Shown: positions 47,124 to 60,349 of the stretch, piece by piece
How the letters are laid out: each line of letters begins with the position of its first letter
Numbering within the stretch: the first letter of the stretch is position 1
DNA from: Hydractinia symbiolongicarpus
Taxonomy: Eukaryota > Cnidaria > Hydrozoa > Anthoathecata > Hydractiniidae
DNA length: 64,000 nt
Direction: 5' to 3'
NCBI RefSeq assembly: GCF_029227915.1
Contig: NC_079883.1
Span: 2,852,001-2,916,000 of the forward strand
Translations under genes and position numbers: made by a program
The notes under the pieces: model-generated
What the model was told of the DNA's origin: nothing
The model's input: only the letters and a program-made list of their open reading frames with translations
The model's database searches: none

Positions 47124-48240
47124 TCCTTTGCTAAGGAAGTTAAGGATAAGAATCATTTTTAGTACCGACCTTCTTAATTGAGTTTTGGCATAATTACAAT
47201 TAGGAGATTTGGGAAGGGTCTATTTCACAAAAACAAGCACACCGTAAAACAACTTGACAAGCGCGCTTGTATACACATCAATCAACAAATTTGGCTTTTT
47301 GTAACGGTGCAACACAAGCTGAGATTTATTTCACAATTTAGATAAACTTCCGGGTACAGGGCTGAGAACACCTTTAGAAAAACTAAACTCTCCATATTAT
47401 AAATCTGGGCTGAGACCGGTGACTATAACTGTCTGTGCTTTTGTTTATTTCGTATTGGGTCAAGCTCATACAAATTTAGAGAAGAAAAACCTATAATACA
47501 GATCAGCGGCGTACATAAAGTAGTGAAATCCGTTTGCTGTCTTTATATAAAAAAGATCATACACAACTTCTTTCTACGTGTATTTTCATAAAAACATAAG
47601 CTTGATTTACCAGGGTAGTGGTAATGGCAGTCAGTCTAAAATACCACCTACAGGGACACCTGGAAATTAGCCGAATACATTTCTCACTTGTTTAATGGTG
47701 CTCGACTCAATCGGGGAAAATACTGTCATAATCTTTACTAAATAAAATAAGATTTTTTTACAATTTAATATATAATCTGAAAAAAAAAATCAGTTATAAA
47801 ATAATGTGAACCAATAAAAAGTAAAAATCAGTTGACAGATTTCGATAAAGCGAAAACGATATCGTAAAAATGGTAAAATCTAGAACCACCTCCGATAGAC
47901 TTTGCACTTAGATGACAATGAAACACTACAATATTAAAAATGATAAGTTTGAGTAAAAAAACACGCAGCTTGCAGAAATCTGTAAAAAGGCTAGACATAA
48001 CAATGAAAATGGAGATTTACTCGTTAGGATGATATAACTAAATTTCCAATATATACAATTTTTACCAAAAGTTAGGAGAAAAAAGATAGCTTTGAAATAT
48101 ACACGCCCGTATTCTCACCCAGTACAAATCAAAAGTCATTAAAAGAATGAGAAACCTTTACAAACAGACTTTACAAATAAATTTACTCTTTTTTTCATTG
48201 AAGGCTCAGTTGCGAAGGGAAAAATTTTTAATTCCAGTTT

Positions 48241-48446
48241 CGAGTTGCTAAGCGTAGTCTTAAAATTTGTAAGATTTTAGCTTTGTACTTGCTATTTTAA
48301 CGTGAAAGACTTTCATTAAAGGACTTTTTAGTAGGTTCAATCAATGTACTAAAAAGTCCTAGATTTTGGCTAGAGTTCCCTAAGTTTACAAGTAAGTTTC
48401 ATACAGTGTTTCAAGCTAAATTTCGTTTTAAGTCCTTAGCAACTCG
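48241..48446. repeat. Palindromic foldback element with perfect central hairpin
   Basis: The outer arms CGAGTTGCTAAG (48241) and CTTAGCAACTCG (48435-48446) are exact inverted repeats. Inside them, TCTTAAAATTTGTAAG and TTTCGTTTTAAG pair imperfectly, and the centre is a perfect 14-bp stem (AGGACTTTTTAGTA at 48320 and its complement ending at 48360) with a 13-nt loop. All arms share one centre of symmetry near 48,341. It is most likely a non-autonomous foldback element. Confidence 0.7.
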
Positions 48447-49013
48447 ATTGCTTATACAAAAAACAAAACTTGTATACTCTTAAAAACCACACAGTTCAAA
48501 TACGATGAATCAGAAAAGTTTAGAGATGACGAGTACAAATATCGACCTACAGTCCAAACAATGTCCTAAGCACGACCCCAAACTGTCCTAAGCACGACTC
48601 CTTGTACCATTGTCATCGGTTAAATAAAAAAACAAATAGAATTCACAATAAAAAAATTCCACTAGATGCAAATTCCACTTGTTAAGGTAAGCCTCGTTAC
48701 TACCTAAACATTATGAATTTCTTTTGAGGAAGTTATACGAAAAGGTCTAATGGCACACCATTGAACATGAACAAATCAATATAAAAAAACTCTACCACAT
48801 GGTGTTTCAACCACACAAAAAAACCATCATTGAAAACAAAGACAAAGTTTTTTAATTTTATATCACAAAATAATAACAATAATAACAATAATAGCATCAA
48901 CAAAAAACGATTTGTACATTTAAACTATAAAAAAAGGTAAGTAACGTATTGAAAGGTTATTACCTAAATCTACATGAAAATCTTAACATAAGACAGCCTG
49001 TCACAGCGCCTAC

Positions 49014-49067
49014 GAAGATGGTCAAACGCCCCACAAGGTGACACAAGGTGCGTTTGACCATTCTTCA
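49014..49067. other. Hairpin about 330 bp beyond the Rab8 stop
   Basis: GAAGATGGTCAAACGCCCC and GGTGCGTTTGACCATTCTTC pair with few mismatches across a 16-nt spacer. It probably lies in the Rab8 3' UTR and could be an RNA structure or a MITE remnant. Confidence 0.5.
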
Positions 49068-49394
49068 GCTTTGTCATTTACACGTTGCAAAAAGTTAGGA
49101 ATTTGCTGGAATGGTAATTTTAAATGCCCAGATTAAAAACTGTGGACAGGCTTCCAAAAGTTTAATTAATTACTAATTATTTTATGTCAAAATTTGAGAA
49201 TTGAACCATTTTCATGAATTTGATCCTAGGGTTAACCTTAGAGAAAGACAACAACAGAGAAAAAGAGCAAATAAGAATTTTTTTCAGTCAGTTTACTTAA
49301 TTCGCGTGTATGATGTAGTAAACAGGTTGAACGCTAGTTACACCTAAGTGTGGCGTATTATAAGGGCTTGCATAATCATACTAAATTCTAATAT

Positions 49395-52300
49395 TTACAG
49401 TAATGTACATTTCCAACCACTTTTCTTGGGTTTGTTAGTCTCTGTTGTGACTTTGATTTTACCATCGCCTGTCGCATTGGGATTTTCCTAAAATAACAAA
49501 AAACTTTATAGGGACACAGCTGGACAAGAAAAAAAAAAGTGAATTAAAATATTTTTATCATAAAACCTTAATTCTTTTTTGTCAAAGAAATTTATATTAT
49601 AAAGAAAACTAAGGTAAAAACACAATTTCGTGAAAAAGAAATAATTAAAAAACATAAAAACATCCACCAAATTAGACAAATATTAAAGAACTAGTCGGAT
49701 ACCCGTGGAAAAATCCACGGGGTCGCCCGTCCTTTATACATCGCATTTCGTGTTTCCGTAACACGACGTTTTTCTCGCGGACACACAGACAAAATACGTA
49801 TATATATAATAATATATATTTTTAAAGAGAAAGCCTTACTAAAGAGAAAGCCTTACCAATTTTTTGTCCATTTTTTTCTTGATATCCCTTGCTAGCGAGA
49901 TGAACGCTTCTTCTACATTGATAGAAGTTTTCGCACTGGTTTCCATGAATTTTACATTGTATTCGACTGCTAGCGCTTGTCCCCTCTCTGTTGATACTTG
50001 CCTCTTATCATTCATGTCACATTTATTACCTAGTATCATTTTCTCCACATCGGCCGCTGCGTGCTGAAAAAACAAACAACGTATTTATGAACTATACCCT
50101 TGATGTGCTATATGTTTTTAGTGAGTTTATAAAGTAAGTTTATCAAGACAAAGTTTTGATTGACGGGTTGTTGACTCTTTCTTTAAATGATTTATTGATT
50201 GTCTGGAAAATGTTTTAGCAGGCATGATAAGGACCCCTTTTACACTTTGAAAAGAACAAAACAACAAAAATAAGAATTGCCTTTATAAATATTTGATTGA
50301 AATGATTTATCCTTGCTACACAAGTAATTTGGTGAGGTGATCTCTTGAAAAGCATTAAATATACACTACGCAAATCAAACAGAAGTGTTCGTAAGGATAC
50401 AAATCACCACTAAAATTTACACAGTGGTCCTTTGATTATTTTTTTAAAAAATAAGATTTTACCCAAGGAGACTGAATAAAAAAAAGTTTTATTTGCTTAT
50501 ACTCCTAAGAGCAGTATTTCGAAACAGTCAGTTCAACCTTTCCTACACAGGCACTTTTTGGCAAAAAAATCAGACATCTTTACAACTCTTTCAAGCATGT
50601 ACTATGTTTACCATGCAATGTAAGGTATCGCATTGTCAAAAATTCTAAACCTCAGTTTGGTAAAATGCAAAGGCAAAGCCTAATAAGGTGTTCACACACG
50701 GTTAAAGAGAAAAGACTTACTTCTTCAATATTTCTGATCCAGTTTCTTATATTATCAAAAGATTTTTCATTAGTGATATCATAAACTAACATGATGCCCT
50801 AAAATACAAAGGTTGTAATAAAAAGTCATTTAATTAAAACTATTTGTTTTCTACCTTACTAAATAACCATTGTCATCCATATTACACAATTATGTAAACA
50901 AATGCTTTTGGTCCCAATATGGCCATTCACTCGCTAAATAACTTTATAGTTTTTAACTATACACAAAAGACAACTTAATAAAAATACCAGTAATAAATGC
51001 AAGTATTCCTGCAGGGTAAAGCAAGAAAGCTTGCGTACAGGCTTTCTTGCTTACAGGTACATTATGATAAATTATAGACTCGAAGCTGAGGATACCACAG
51101 TATATATAGTTCAATTATGCATTTCTTGATGGCAATGTACGCATATACAGAACTGAGTGTGCCACTTATAATACTGTTTATTGAAAAGATTTATCCTTCG
51201 TTGTGTTAAAAGGTTTTAGTCAAGAATTTGGTTGGAATATTATAAATTATATCATGATCAAATATCTATAGCATACTTAATAGGTAGATGTACGTTTTAA
51301 ACCATGATATACTACATTTTAAAGAAGAAAAAATATGATATAACACACTTGAAGAATCATTTTGTGTGTAAATTGTGTAAATTTAGTCACTTTTTGTGTA
51401 TAACAATTTGTAAAACCTATAGTCATGCAGTGTAGCTGGCGAACAGAAAGGAATAGCAAAACGCAGTCATGTGATAAGGACGCTATACCCTATAATCAAG
51501 ATTAAACTAGTCTTACCATAGCACCTCTGTAATATGCTGTGGTGATGGTTCGGAATCTTTCTTGTCCAGCTGTGTCCCTATAAAGTTATCAATTTCAACA
51601 TCAATTCATAAGCAGTTCAGACTGTTCACAAGGTCCTAGATTTTTGACTCTCTCAAACAACAAAAAACAATGTTGGTTCTCAAACAAACTTGCACTACTC
51701 AGTTCCTTTGCTGGCTCTGGTATCCTGCTGAGGAGGGGTCGAAACACTAAGTTATCTGGATACTCACAAACCCTTTTCCTGGCAACATGACTTAGTGTAT
51801 AAGAGCCTGTGGTTTATCTGATGCAATAATACCGGGATGGAGTCCCTGGGTTAAAGAGGCAATGGGGTATGAAAGAATCCACCAACTTCAAGACAAGCTA
51901 CAAATCTTTTAGAAGTTATATGCAATGACATCCTGACGAGCCAGAGAAGAAAGACTACACAGGTCAAACTGACAAATTAATTCCATTAAATTTTTTTTTT
52001 AGGAATACAAGATTTAAAATGCACTACATTGTTTTTTTTTTAACTATTATATTTTCTGATTAAGAGCATACTTTAACCAATTTCAGTGCCAGTCTTTTTT
52101 TTACTTCATATCTTTGATGCTTGTGGTCTGTTGTTAATTTTTTTCGGCTGTACATATGCATGCACATATCATTTGTTGTCAATGCAAAATACAAACACGG
52201 TCATGTCACAACTTAACTATATTTCCACAAAACTTAACTACAACAATTTCCAGTTAAACTTTAACAATTGATTGAGTGTTAAATAAATAAACAAAACAAA

Positions 52301-55300
52301 AATTCTATTGAAAAAATGCATCGTCTGCATAGAAAAAATAAGTTATAAATTTCTGCAACTTTGATCACATTTACATTAACAACTGTTAGCAACGACTGTA
52401 TTTTTTTAGGTCTAGCAGGGGTCTTAAGAACAGTTCTTCCAATGGTGTACAGGTTTGTTATAAAACTGATCACACACACACCACAACAGGGTGTGCAATT
52501 GATCATTACACCCATAAAAAAATACAAAAAAATATTGAGGTCTGAAAGTGATATACAATATTATTTTAAAAAATTAAAAAAAGAAAAGAGAAACTAATTA
52601 AAACTAAAAACAATTTCTAATTTCATGAAATTACAGAAGAAAACAATTGAGCTGTACATTTTCTTTTTTAATTTTACCCATACGGACCCTTTCAATTATA
52701 ATTGCAGAGGTAAATCATGAAGTCTTCTTTTGCTGTGGTTTTTTTTTCGATTTTTATAAAATAACACACAGATTGAGGAAAACAGTCTTGTCTCAACTTT
52801 TTTAATATTTCTAAAACAATATTGTTAACTGTCACTAATTTATTTTAAGTAAAGAAATATTAAACTATTTTAACATATAAGAATTTTGCTGCAACAAAAA
52901 AGTGAAACATACAGAGTAGTGTGATATGTTTACCCTTTTGTCAAACATTTTTATTGCACTAGATTCAAATTCAAATTTAGTGTTAACAAAAAGCTGATGT
53001 TGCTGTCCTTCCTATCTTGTGATAATTTAAAGTTACTGAACTAAATATTGTTTGATATCGGTTAATTGTGGCAATATAACTAGTTAATCCGTGGAGTGCA
53101 GAGAGTGCTTAAAAATGCATGTTCTTTTTATAAGCAACACAAAATTTTGCTTAGAAGCTCAAGTTTATTTAAGTCTCTTTATCTTTTACAGGCTTGATAA
53201 TTAAAAAAAAATATGGATACATAGTCTGAAAATTAGTTTTAATAACTAATTATTGTGAAATTATCACCACCTTAAATGATTTGATCTTGTTTCTTATGTG
53301 TGATTTTAAACAGGCTGTAGTTTCTTGTTGTCTTATAAAATTATGGTGTAAAGCAAACCTGAACCAATGCATCGCTATGCATTTCACACATAAAGGAAAT
53401 AATTACAACTCACCATATTTGTAACTTTATTTTTTTACCATCAAGATCTATTGTACGTATTTTAAAGTCAATGCCTAAATAAAAAAAAGATAACCATATA
53501 CCTTGACCCCTTATTTCCCTGACATTTTTCTTAGAAAATAATAAGAAGTTAAAAAAAATATATTAGAACAACAACAAAAAAAACATTTAAAATGTGACAT
53601 ATTGACACTATTGTCAAACAGTCAATCACATAGTAAAAATACACAAAAAAGAATATGTTTTTATATATGCTAGCATGGGTTGGACGGGGTATATTAATGA
53701 CCCTCTTCCAATCTGATCTAGACTGTGTTAGATCTAAACTCAACTTCCTCTGTATCAAGTCTGTCCTTATAACCTCCTATGACCACCAAAATATCTTTGC
53801 TGCCTGTAGAACAACTCATTAAATTGAAAAATCACATGGATATGCCACATATGATGCCAGCTACATGACTAGCTCACTTGAATTAAAAAGTGGTTTCAGG
53901 AATTGGACATGAAATTCACAATTGCATAATGCAACTCCTTCATTATTTACTACCATATTCTTGTAATTTTAGAAGCTCTCTCCTTCATTATGCGTAATTA
54001 CAATTAATATTGAAACTTTAAAACTTTTAAATTTGTGTAGGACAAGGAACTGTTGTAATTTCACTTAGCCCTAAATTAAATGCAAACTTAATTTAGGGCT
54101 AAGTGAAATTACAAATGAAATTACATTACTAAACAGGAGCGATTTAATGGTCAGGCAATATTCACTCCATGGACATGCAATTACAGGCAATTAATCACAA
54201 TTTATTCATAGCAAGACCAATCATCCTGGCTTAAATGTTCTGTATTGTGACTAGCACTAACTAAGCAACAATACTAACAAAGGCAGACCTAAGGCTAAAG
54301 AAATTGGTACCCAAGTTTACTGCTGTTCGATGCACAAAATTTTATTATTTATTTATTTTCCTTTGATGCTTGGAATACCCCTTTTTACTTTGTTGCAAAC
54401 GCTGTTTGGAGGACATATATTTAAAAAAAACGTGTCCCTCTTCATAATGTATGTTGTGACACACCAGCAGCTATTTGTCATGCCTTTGATCACAATGTGA
54501 TAATTGAAGCTATGGTGAGCTATGGTAATCTATGGTGCCGTAGTTTAGAGGTTAAACTATCACACTTTGTGCGGTAGACCGGGGTTCCGGAACGAGTGAA
54601 TGTTACCATAGCCCTGAGCTAACCCAAGCCATGCGAGGAAATTAGGGAGATGGCACAGCGTGGGCCATTCAATGTTGCAGGAAATTAGCACAAAATAAGC
54701 ATTAAATACTCTAGAACTTCCCATCTAAGCCACGGGCCCCTCCTGGAAATAACAGATATTTGTGAGGCTAGCTATGTAAAATATGCACATCTATCTATCT
54801 AAGCTGTACTTTTTCTTCATTGTGTTTGCTCCAAAACCTTTTTTATATTACCTTGCTTAGCCACAAGTAAAAAAAACAAAGCCCACCCTGGAAATAATGC
54901 CTCCTTTCTGTGATGAGAACAGGGTTACAATTGGTTAGTATTTTATTAAAATAGAGAAAAATAAACATGGGGTGCGCGCATGATAAAATTATTTAAACGC
55001 TCTTTAGATGTTCCTTGGTAATTTTCCTCAGCTCTTACTTTTTTGGACGAAAAGGACAAAGATGAAATTACTAAAATAATGGATTTTTTTGGCTGTGGTA
55101 AATATAGCTACATGTAGCGGTAAACCAACATACAACTTTCTTTGGCCTAATCATTGCTAGTGTTAGGATTGTTTTATTTGAGGCAACAGTGGTATGTTAT
55201 AACTAGCTACAATACAAGTTTAAAGGTCTGAATGCTTTATACACTTTGTCTAACACACAAAACCCTGGTCGAAATTTTCTTTGGTTTAAATCCTAAAGTG

Positions 55301-55451
55301 AAGGTCAGAAGGGAAGAATACACTTACCTATAGTTGATATAAAAGTTGAATTAAAAGCATCCTCGGAAAACCTAAATAGCACACAGGTTTTTCCAACACC
55401 TGAATCACCAATTAATAGTAGCTTAAATAGGTAATCATAAGTCTTGGCCAT
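49395..55451 (-). CDS. RAB8: Rab8 small GTPase
   Basis: Six exons on the minus strand: 55451-55328, 53474-53414, 51577-51517, 50798-50721, 50063-49857, 49487-49395. They join in phase to exactly 207 aa, the length of vertebrate Rab8A. Rab8 is a GTPase that directs post-Golgi vesicles to the plasma membrane and cilium. The order is [19 protein letters not shown]-loop GDSGVGKT, switch [34 protein letters not shown] (switch II), GNKCDMND and ETSAK guanine-binding motifs. A short variable tail ends in CTLL, a single-cysteine CaaX-type prenylation site as in Rab8. The core is nearly identical to animal Rab8 rather than Rab10 or Rab13. It is divergent from UNC79, with start codons about 1.5 kb apart. 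Nothing looks damaged. Confidence 0.95.
51015..51054. other. Hairpin in Rab8 intron 3
   Basis: GCAAGAAAGC and GCTTTCTTGC are exact complements 10 nt apart, and the pairing extends outward with one bulge. No function is evident. Confidence 0.4.
53668..53779 (-). mobile_element. Short LINE 3' end in Rab8 intron 1
   Basis: Read on the minus strand, it matches the last ~110 bases of the LINE coding region at 23.5 kb ([19 protein letters not shown], then PRPTHAS). It stops at CTAGCA and lacks the GAT tail. Beyond 53,779 similarity ends abruptly, so it is a strongly 5'-truncated insertion. Confidence 0.85.
54053..54114. other. Perfect 27-bp inverted repeat with 8-nt loop
   Basis: Bases 54053-54079 (starting TTGTAATTTCACTTAGCC) are the exact reverse complement of 54088-54114, separated by ATGCAAAC. 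It lies in Rab8 intron 1. A transcript from either strand would fold into a 62-nt perfect hairpin. It might be a small-RNA precursor or a very short foldback element; neither is proven. Confidence 0.6.
54535..54790 (+). mobile_element. tRNA-derived SINE in Rab8 intron 1
   Basis: The head GCCGTAGTTTAGAGGTTAAA contains an A-box (TAGTTTAGAGG at 54541), and GGGGTTCCGGAACG near 54590 is B-box-like. The body has GAGCTAACCCAAGCCATG and GGAAATTAGGGAGATGGC, shared with the reverse copy at 24.5 kb. It ends near a short ATCT repeat. Confidence 0.7.
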
Positions 55452-56977
55452 CTTTTAGTTTTTCACTTTAGAAGAGACTTTTCTGTATCTATCGCTTGTT
55501 GCGCCCGGCATGTATCATTTTATGATTTTCCTAAAATATGCGCAGAAGACAGGGTGGTAGAACATTTTTCGCGCATCTCCAGTCCTCCTTATTGTTGCAT
55601 AATCAGCATTGCGTCACTAGATGTAGTTCGGTGTTACAGATGCCTGAAAAATAGCGCTTGCAAATCTTGATTTCCAACTTACGTGCGATGGTAACATGGA
55701 AACATGTCTAAAATATGTAAACAAAATACATAAAGTTTTGTTTTTCATTGGTGCATAATTCCCTGTTGTTCTTTATAAAAAATATCAGATCTCCAAAGTT
55801 TCTCTAGCTAACCAGCCACCCTAATTCTGTGATAAGCAAATCCACTCACAAAAAGGTCAACTGGATAATTTAACATGTATGGGTGATGTCAACCCTCTAC
55901 TACTAAGCTTATACCCTAATGAGTCAAGAATTGAACGCAATCCCCCCCAAAAAAGGCGATAAAAATTCTGCCCAATGTTAAAAAGGACTGCCTGATTAAA
56001 AATTCATGGTAACAGTCCCAATCTTGCCCGGAGCATTCCTGAAATGCAATTTCTTGTAACACTGACGACAGTTGGAAGAAGGTGTTTAAAGAGAAAGGAG
56101 TTAATAAAGTTTATATATAAGCTATTTATCAAGTAATACTTATCAAAAACCATCAAAAACAGTTTTTTTAAGAACTTCGCTACCACATAGGAATTTTATT
56201 TTAATTTTTATAGTTTTCTGAATTATTGGTGGTGAATCTTTAAGTGTTTTTTTTTTCAGGAATTGTTCTGGTTTTTGGGGTTTTTTTCGTGCGCATACTC
56301 AAATTTTTTTCAAATGCCGATACTGCCCGAAAACGTCCGCACTTTTTACAGCGTATGCGGCTTATTGGCACCCTTGTTTTCTAAATTAAATTTGTACATT
56401 GGCAAAATATAATCAACAGCCAAACAACTAATCAAAATTAGAGCATTATGCTTTTTATAAAAAATGTTTAGATAATTATTTAAAGTCAAAGGGTTTTTTA
56501 AAATATACTAATTCAATAAAGTACTAAATAATTTACATCCCACGATACATTGTTATTTTCGCTTTTCACATTGCGACTATGATGATACATCTTTAAACAT
56601 AATATATAATCACTTAATTAATGTCACGAAAGAATAACCCCATTAAATATAAATAGTTGTTTTATTGTTGTTTTTTAAATTAATAGTATATTCGTCGTTG
56701 TAAGCTTTATTCTTGTTTCTGATGACTCCAACTTAATCAGTTCTATCGGCCTGGCCTAATTTTCACAAAAACAAAAAATAATGATACCAAGCAAAAAATT
56801 TTTAAAGAAAAAAAAATGAACAACAAACAAACATTTTCTTATCCCATCCCATTATGCTTGATAAAATCTAATACCGGAAGACTTTTAGTCGATACCATTT
56901 GGAATAAATAATAAAAACAAGGTAGAATACTTTTGTCGTAACACCGTTGAGGTGAACGCCGGTCGAGCACGACAGAC
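55452..56977. promoter_or_regulatory. Divergent Rab8/UNC79 5' flank
   Basis: The two start codons face away from each other across 1.5 kb, which should hold both promoters and 5' UTRs, possibly shared. I see no clear core-promoter motif. The minus-strand open frame at 56004-56186 is not convincing. Confidence 0.4.
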
Positions 56978-59900
56978 ATGAGTGACCATACTCAAAAGAT
57001 TGTCAGAAGTATCAGAAGTAAGTAACACCGTCCTCCATTATGAATTTTAAATGAATAATTTTAATGTCGTGAAAGACTTTAAATATTGTCAACTAAACTA
57101 TAGTCCGGAAAAAGATTTAGCACTTAAATTTAGATTTTCTTATTAAGACTGCGCAAAAAACATTAAAAAAAACACTAAACTTTTTTATCAAAATAACTTT
57201 TGTTTTTTTTCATTACTTTAAGTGGAAGAAGAATAACTTGCTGTAAAACTTCCAAAACAACACAAGGATTTTCTGTATAATTTTCAAAACAGCACAAGAA
57301 TAACTCTTGCGGTATAGCTTTCAAAACAGCACAAGAATAATTCTTGTTGTATAACTTTTAAAACAACACAAGAAAAATTTTTGCTGCATAACTTTTATAA
57401 ACAAGTTTATTAAACATGCAAGTATTTTTATCTTTTCACCTTGAGTGCTAGTTCCTTTTTTTTTTACTGAGACAAATTATTTTTTCTTCGTGACTAAAAA
57501 ATTAATCTGCGTACGTTTCCAATAAAAATATATTACAAGATGCAAAAGAACTTTTAAATGTAAAAAAAAAACAAAAACAAGATTATACGCATCTATTGTT
57601 TAATGCTTTTAATGTTTTTCACAATCCATCGCAACAATCGCGATTAATGGTGATGATAGATCTTTATTAACATTTTTTCTATTGCGATGTTCACGATTGG
57701 ATTGCTGATCGTTCGTGTCACGTATGATACGTGCTCATGATGTGAGGCGTCCTGATTCCAGAACTGTAGCATACTTTCACAAATCATTAATAATATTTAT
57801 ACAGAAAGGAGGGTTTACGACAATAATAATCTGTCTTGTTTTCCACTTGTATTATGCCTATTTTAGCGAAAAATAATCTCACTATGTTGAGATTATTTAA
57901 TCAAATTTAGTTTTAGCCATGTGTGGAGGCATGCGAGTGCAATCGCACATGCTAAAACTGTAATCTTAATTTGAAAATTCCTGATGTAAGTCTTTTTGAT
58001 TGGCTTCATGATTATGTATGCAAGCTAAAGTTATGCATGGTTTTGTTCTGAAAGTTTAAGATATTTTTATTTAGGAAACAAATATTCTTCATAAAATTTA
58101 AGCTCATTTTAATTGCTGTTGTTTACAATATCTATTCATTTCGTGCTGAAAGTATTTAGGTTACTGTTATTTGAACAATTAATTTCTCTGCATTTTTCAT
58201 TTATTTATTTTCTCTAAAAAGCAATGGCCTATTATGAAAGTAATTATTTATGAAAGATATTGTTGATAGTTTTTATTCTTTATTTAGATGTAACAAGATA
58301 TTATATATGTTTACAAATAACAAGGACGTTTCAGGTAAACAGAATGGAAGTGAACGAAGGATATTCAACAAAGTCTAAACAGTGTAAGTATAAATGATCT
58401 GGCAATTTATGAGGGAACCTGTTTTTGTGGAGAAAAGTATAATTATGAAACCAAACGTAGTGTGTGTGTTGGAGGGGTTGGGCATAAAAAACTGCAGGGA
58501 AATCTGAGCCAGCTAGGCACATGGTGCTTGAACCAGGACATGTGTTTTCTTGGAGGTTGTCAAGCTCGGCTCCTTTTAAAAAAAGTAAACGTAACATATT
58601 AGAGGCATTTTCATAAATTTTCCATGAACATTTGCCATGAACAGTGCATTAAATGCCTTATAACTGCTAATACTTTGGCAATTACTTCGGCAATTGCCGA
58701 GTGCTGAACCGAAATTTGAAGGCTGCATTTCCATTCCACTGAATTGAACATAATTCTTGTACATTTACCATTCGCCATTGGCAAGTAGATAAACTGATTT
58801 CCATATAATACATGTATAAACATATTAATGAAATCCAAATTTATTAGGACTGTGAGTGTTTGCAAAGTTTGTACAAAATTTATGGTTCTTTTATTCTTTT
58901 ATACAATCTTTAAAAATTTTACTATCATTTTCTTTTGTGCTTAAGGTTATCTGTTGGGTGCAGGGTTTGAATGAGAAAAGTAAAGTCAGTTTGCAAAAAT
59001 TTTGGCACTCCGTAACTAAGTAAACCACCATCCAAATGTGGCCTGGAAACACCATAGATCAATTACCATTGGCTTGATCATTACTTTGATCATTAGCTAC
59101 TTGTTTTTCGATGAGAATTCATATTTTTTTCACGGATGTAGAGCCTATTAAAAAAACGGCTAAATTTACAAAAAGCATTTAAAACGACTTTGCATAAGAA
59201 AATGAAAATAAGTTATTTTACGCTACTATAAAGCAATAATTTACCTTCTATCCAGGTTGCTGTGAAGCTTTACAAGTTCTAAGTTGTGTTCATATTTTTT
59301 ACAGAGAATACAACATATTTTTTTTACATCACCTCCACATAAACCTTTTTCTAATAATCAATTTAACTCAGTCTGCCATTTATATACTGTTTTTACCATG
59401 GCTGTAAATTCCGACATTTTTCTGCCTTACAAAGCTAACTGCGCTGAAGATAATAGCACTGATTTTTTCAATCTACCTGTTCTATTCTAATTTTATTTTT
59501 TTCTTTGCGCACACAACTTTACCCATAAGAAGTTAATAATATTAATTGCACTATATGCGGATATTTAAACTGAAAACTTTAAAAAAACATTTTGACTTTA
59601 CAATTTTGTTTAAACAATGACCTTCTGATAAATTAACATGTAAATATTTAACATTTATAATGAGCTGCGTTTAATAAATAAGGTTTTAATAACAATTTCT
59701 TATAAAAAAACCCGGCTTTTCAGAAGCAAATGTTATGAAACTTGCTCATATTTTTTCAGTCAAAACTTTATTAAATATGTACAAGTGAAATATGCTAACG
59801 GAAAGGGTTATTATTTCTTCTCCCAACATAAAATAATCAGTCAATGGGGAAAAGCCCAAAGGAACTATTAAGTCTGAACTAATGCAGCCTAGATCACATT

Positions 59901-60316
59901 AGAAGAAGGTCAGTAATTTACTATACCAAGCCTATACTAAATTGAAAATGGACCTAAGCGGAGAATTATAATGATGATGATGAAGCCAATTTACATAACA
60001 GATAGAAATAACTGATTTAAATTCTTGCCTAGGTAACCTGGAATAAAATTGGACATATTTTCAAAAGCTGAGCTGACTCACCTGTTTTGAAATTGACTTT
60101 TGTTTATAAGCTCATGATCCTATGTATTATTTTAATCAGCGTCTCAAATTATTATTTTATTATCTCATTATTTTATTTATATTTTATTATCTTATTATTA
60201 TCTCAAGCTCTATACCATAAGGGATTAGGTTTACTAAATTCATTAAAGATGTCCATAAAATTTCAAACAGCAACTGACTTTGCATGTGAATTTGTAAGGA
60301 AGGCTGAATTTTTCAC

Positions 60317-60349
<33 letters not shown>

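Larger units (their letters stand above)
45159..49394. other. Intergenic: tropomodulin 5' flank and Rab8 3' UTR
   Basis: No exon is supported. It contains a CAACCTCG-family MITE (47057-47123), a large palindrome (48241-48446) and a hairpin (49014-49067) near the Rab8 stop. A single CAACCTCGTCCCCAG end lies near 46,145. Confidence 0.45.

Noticed and set aside
52279..52597. Overlapping open frames on both strands
   Set aside because: They lie inside Rab8 intron 2, mirror each other and show no domain.
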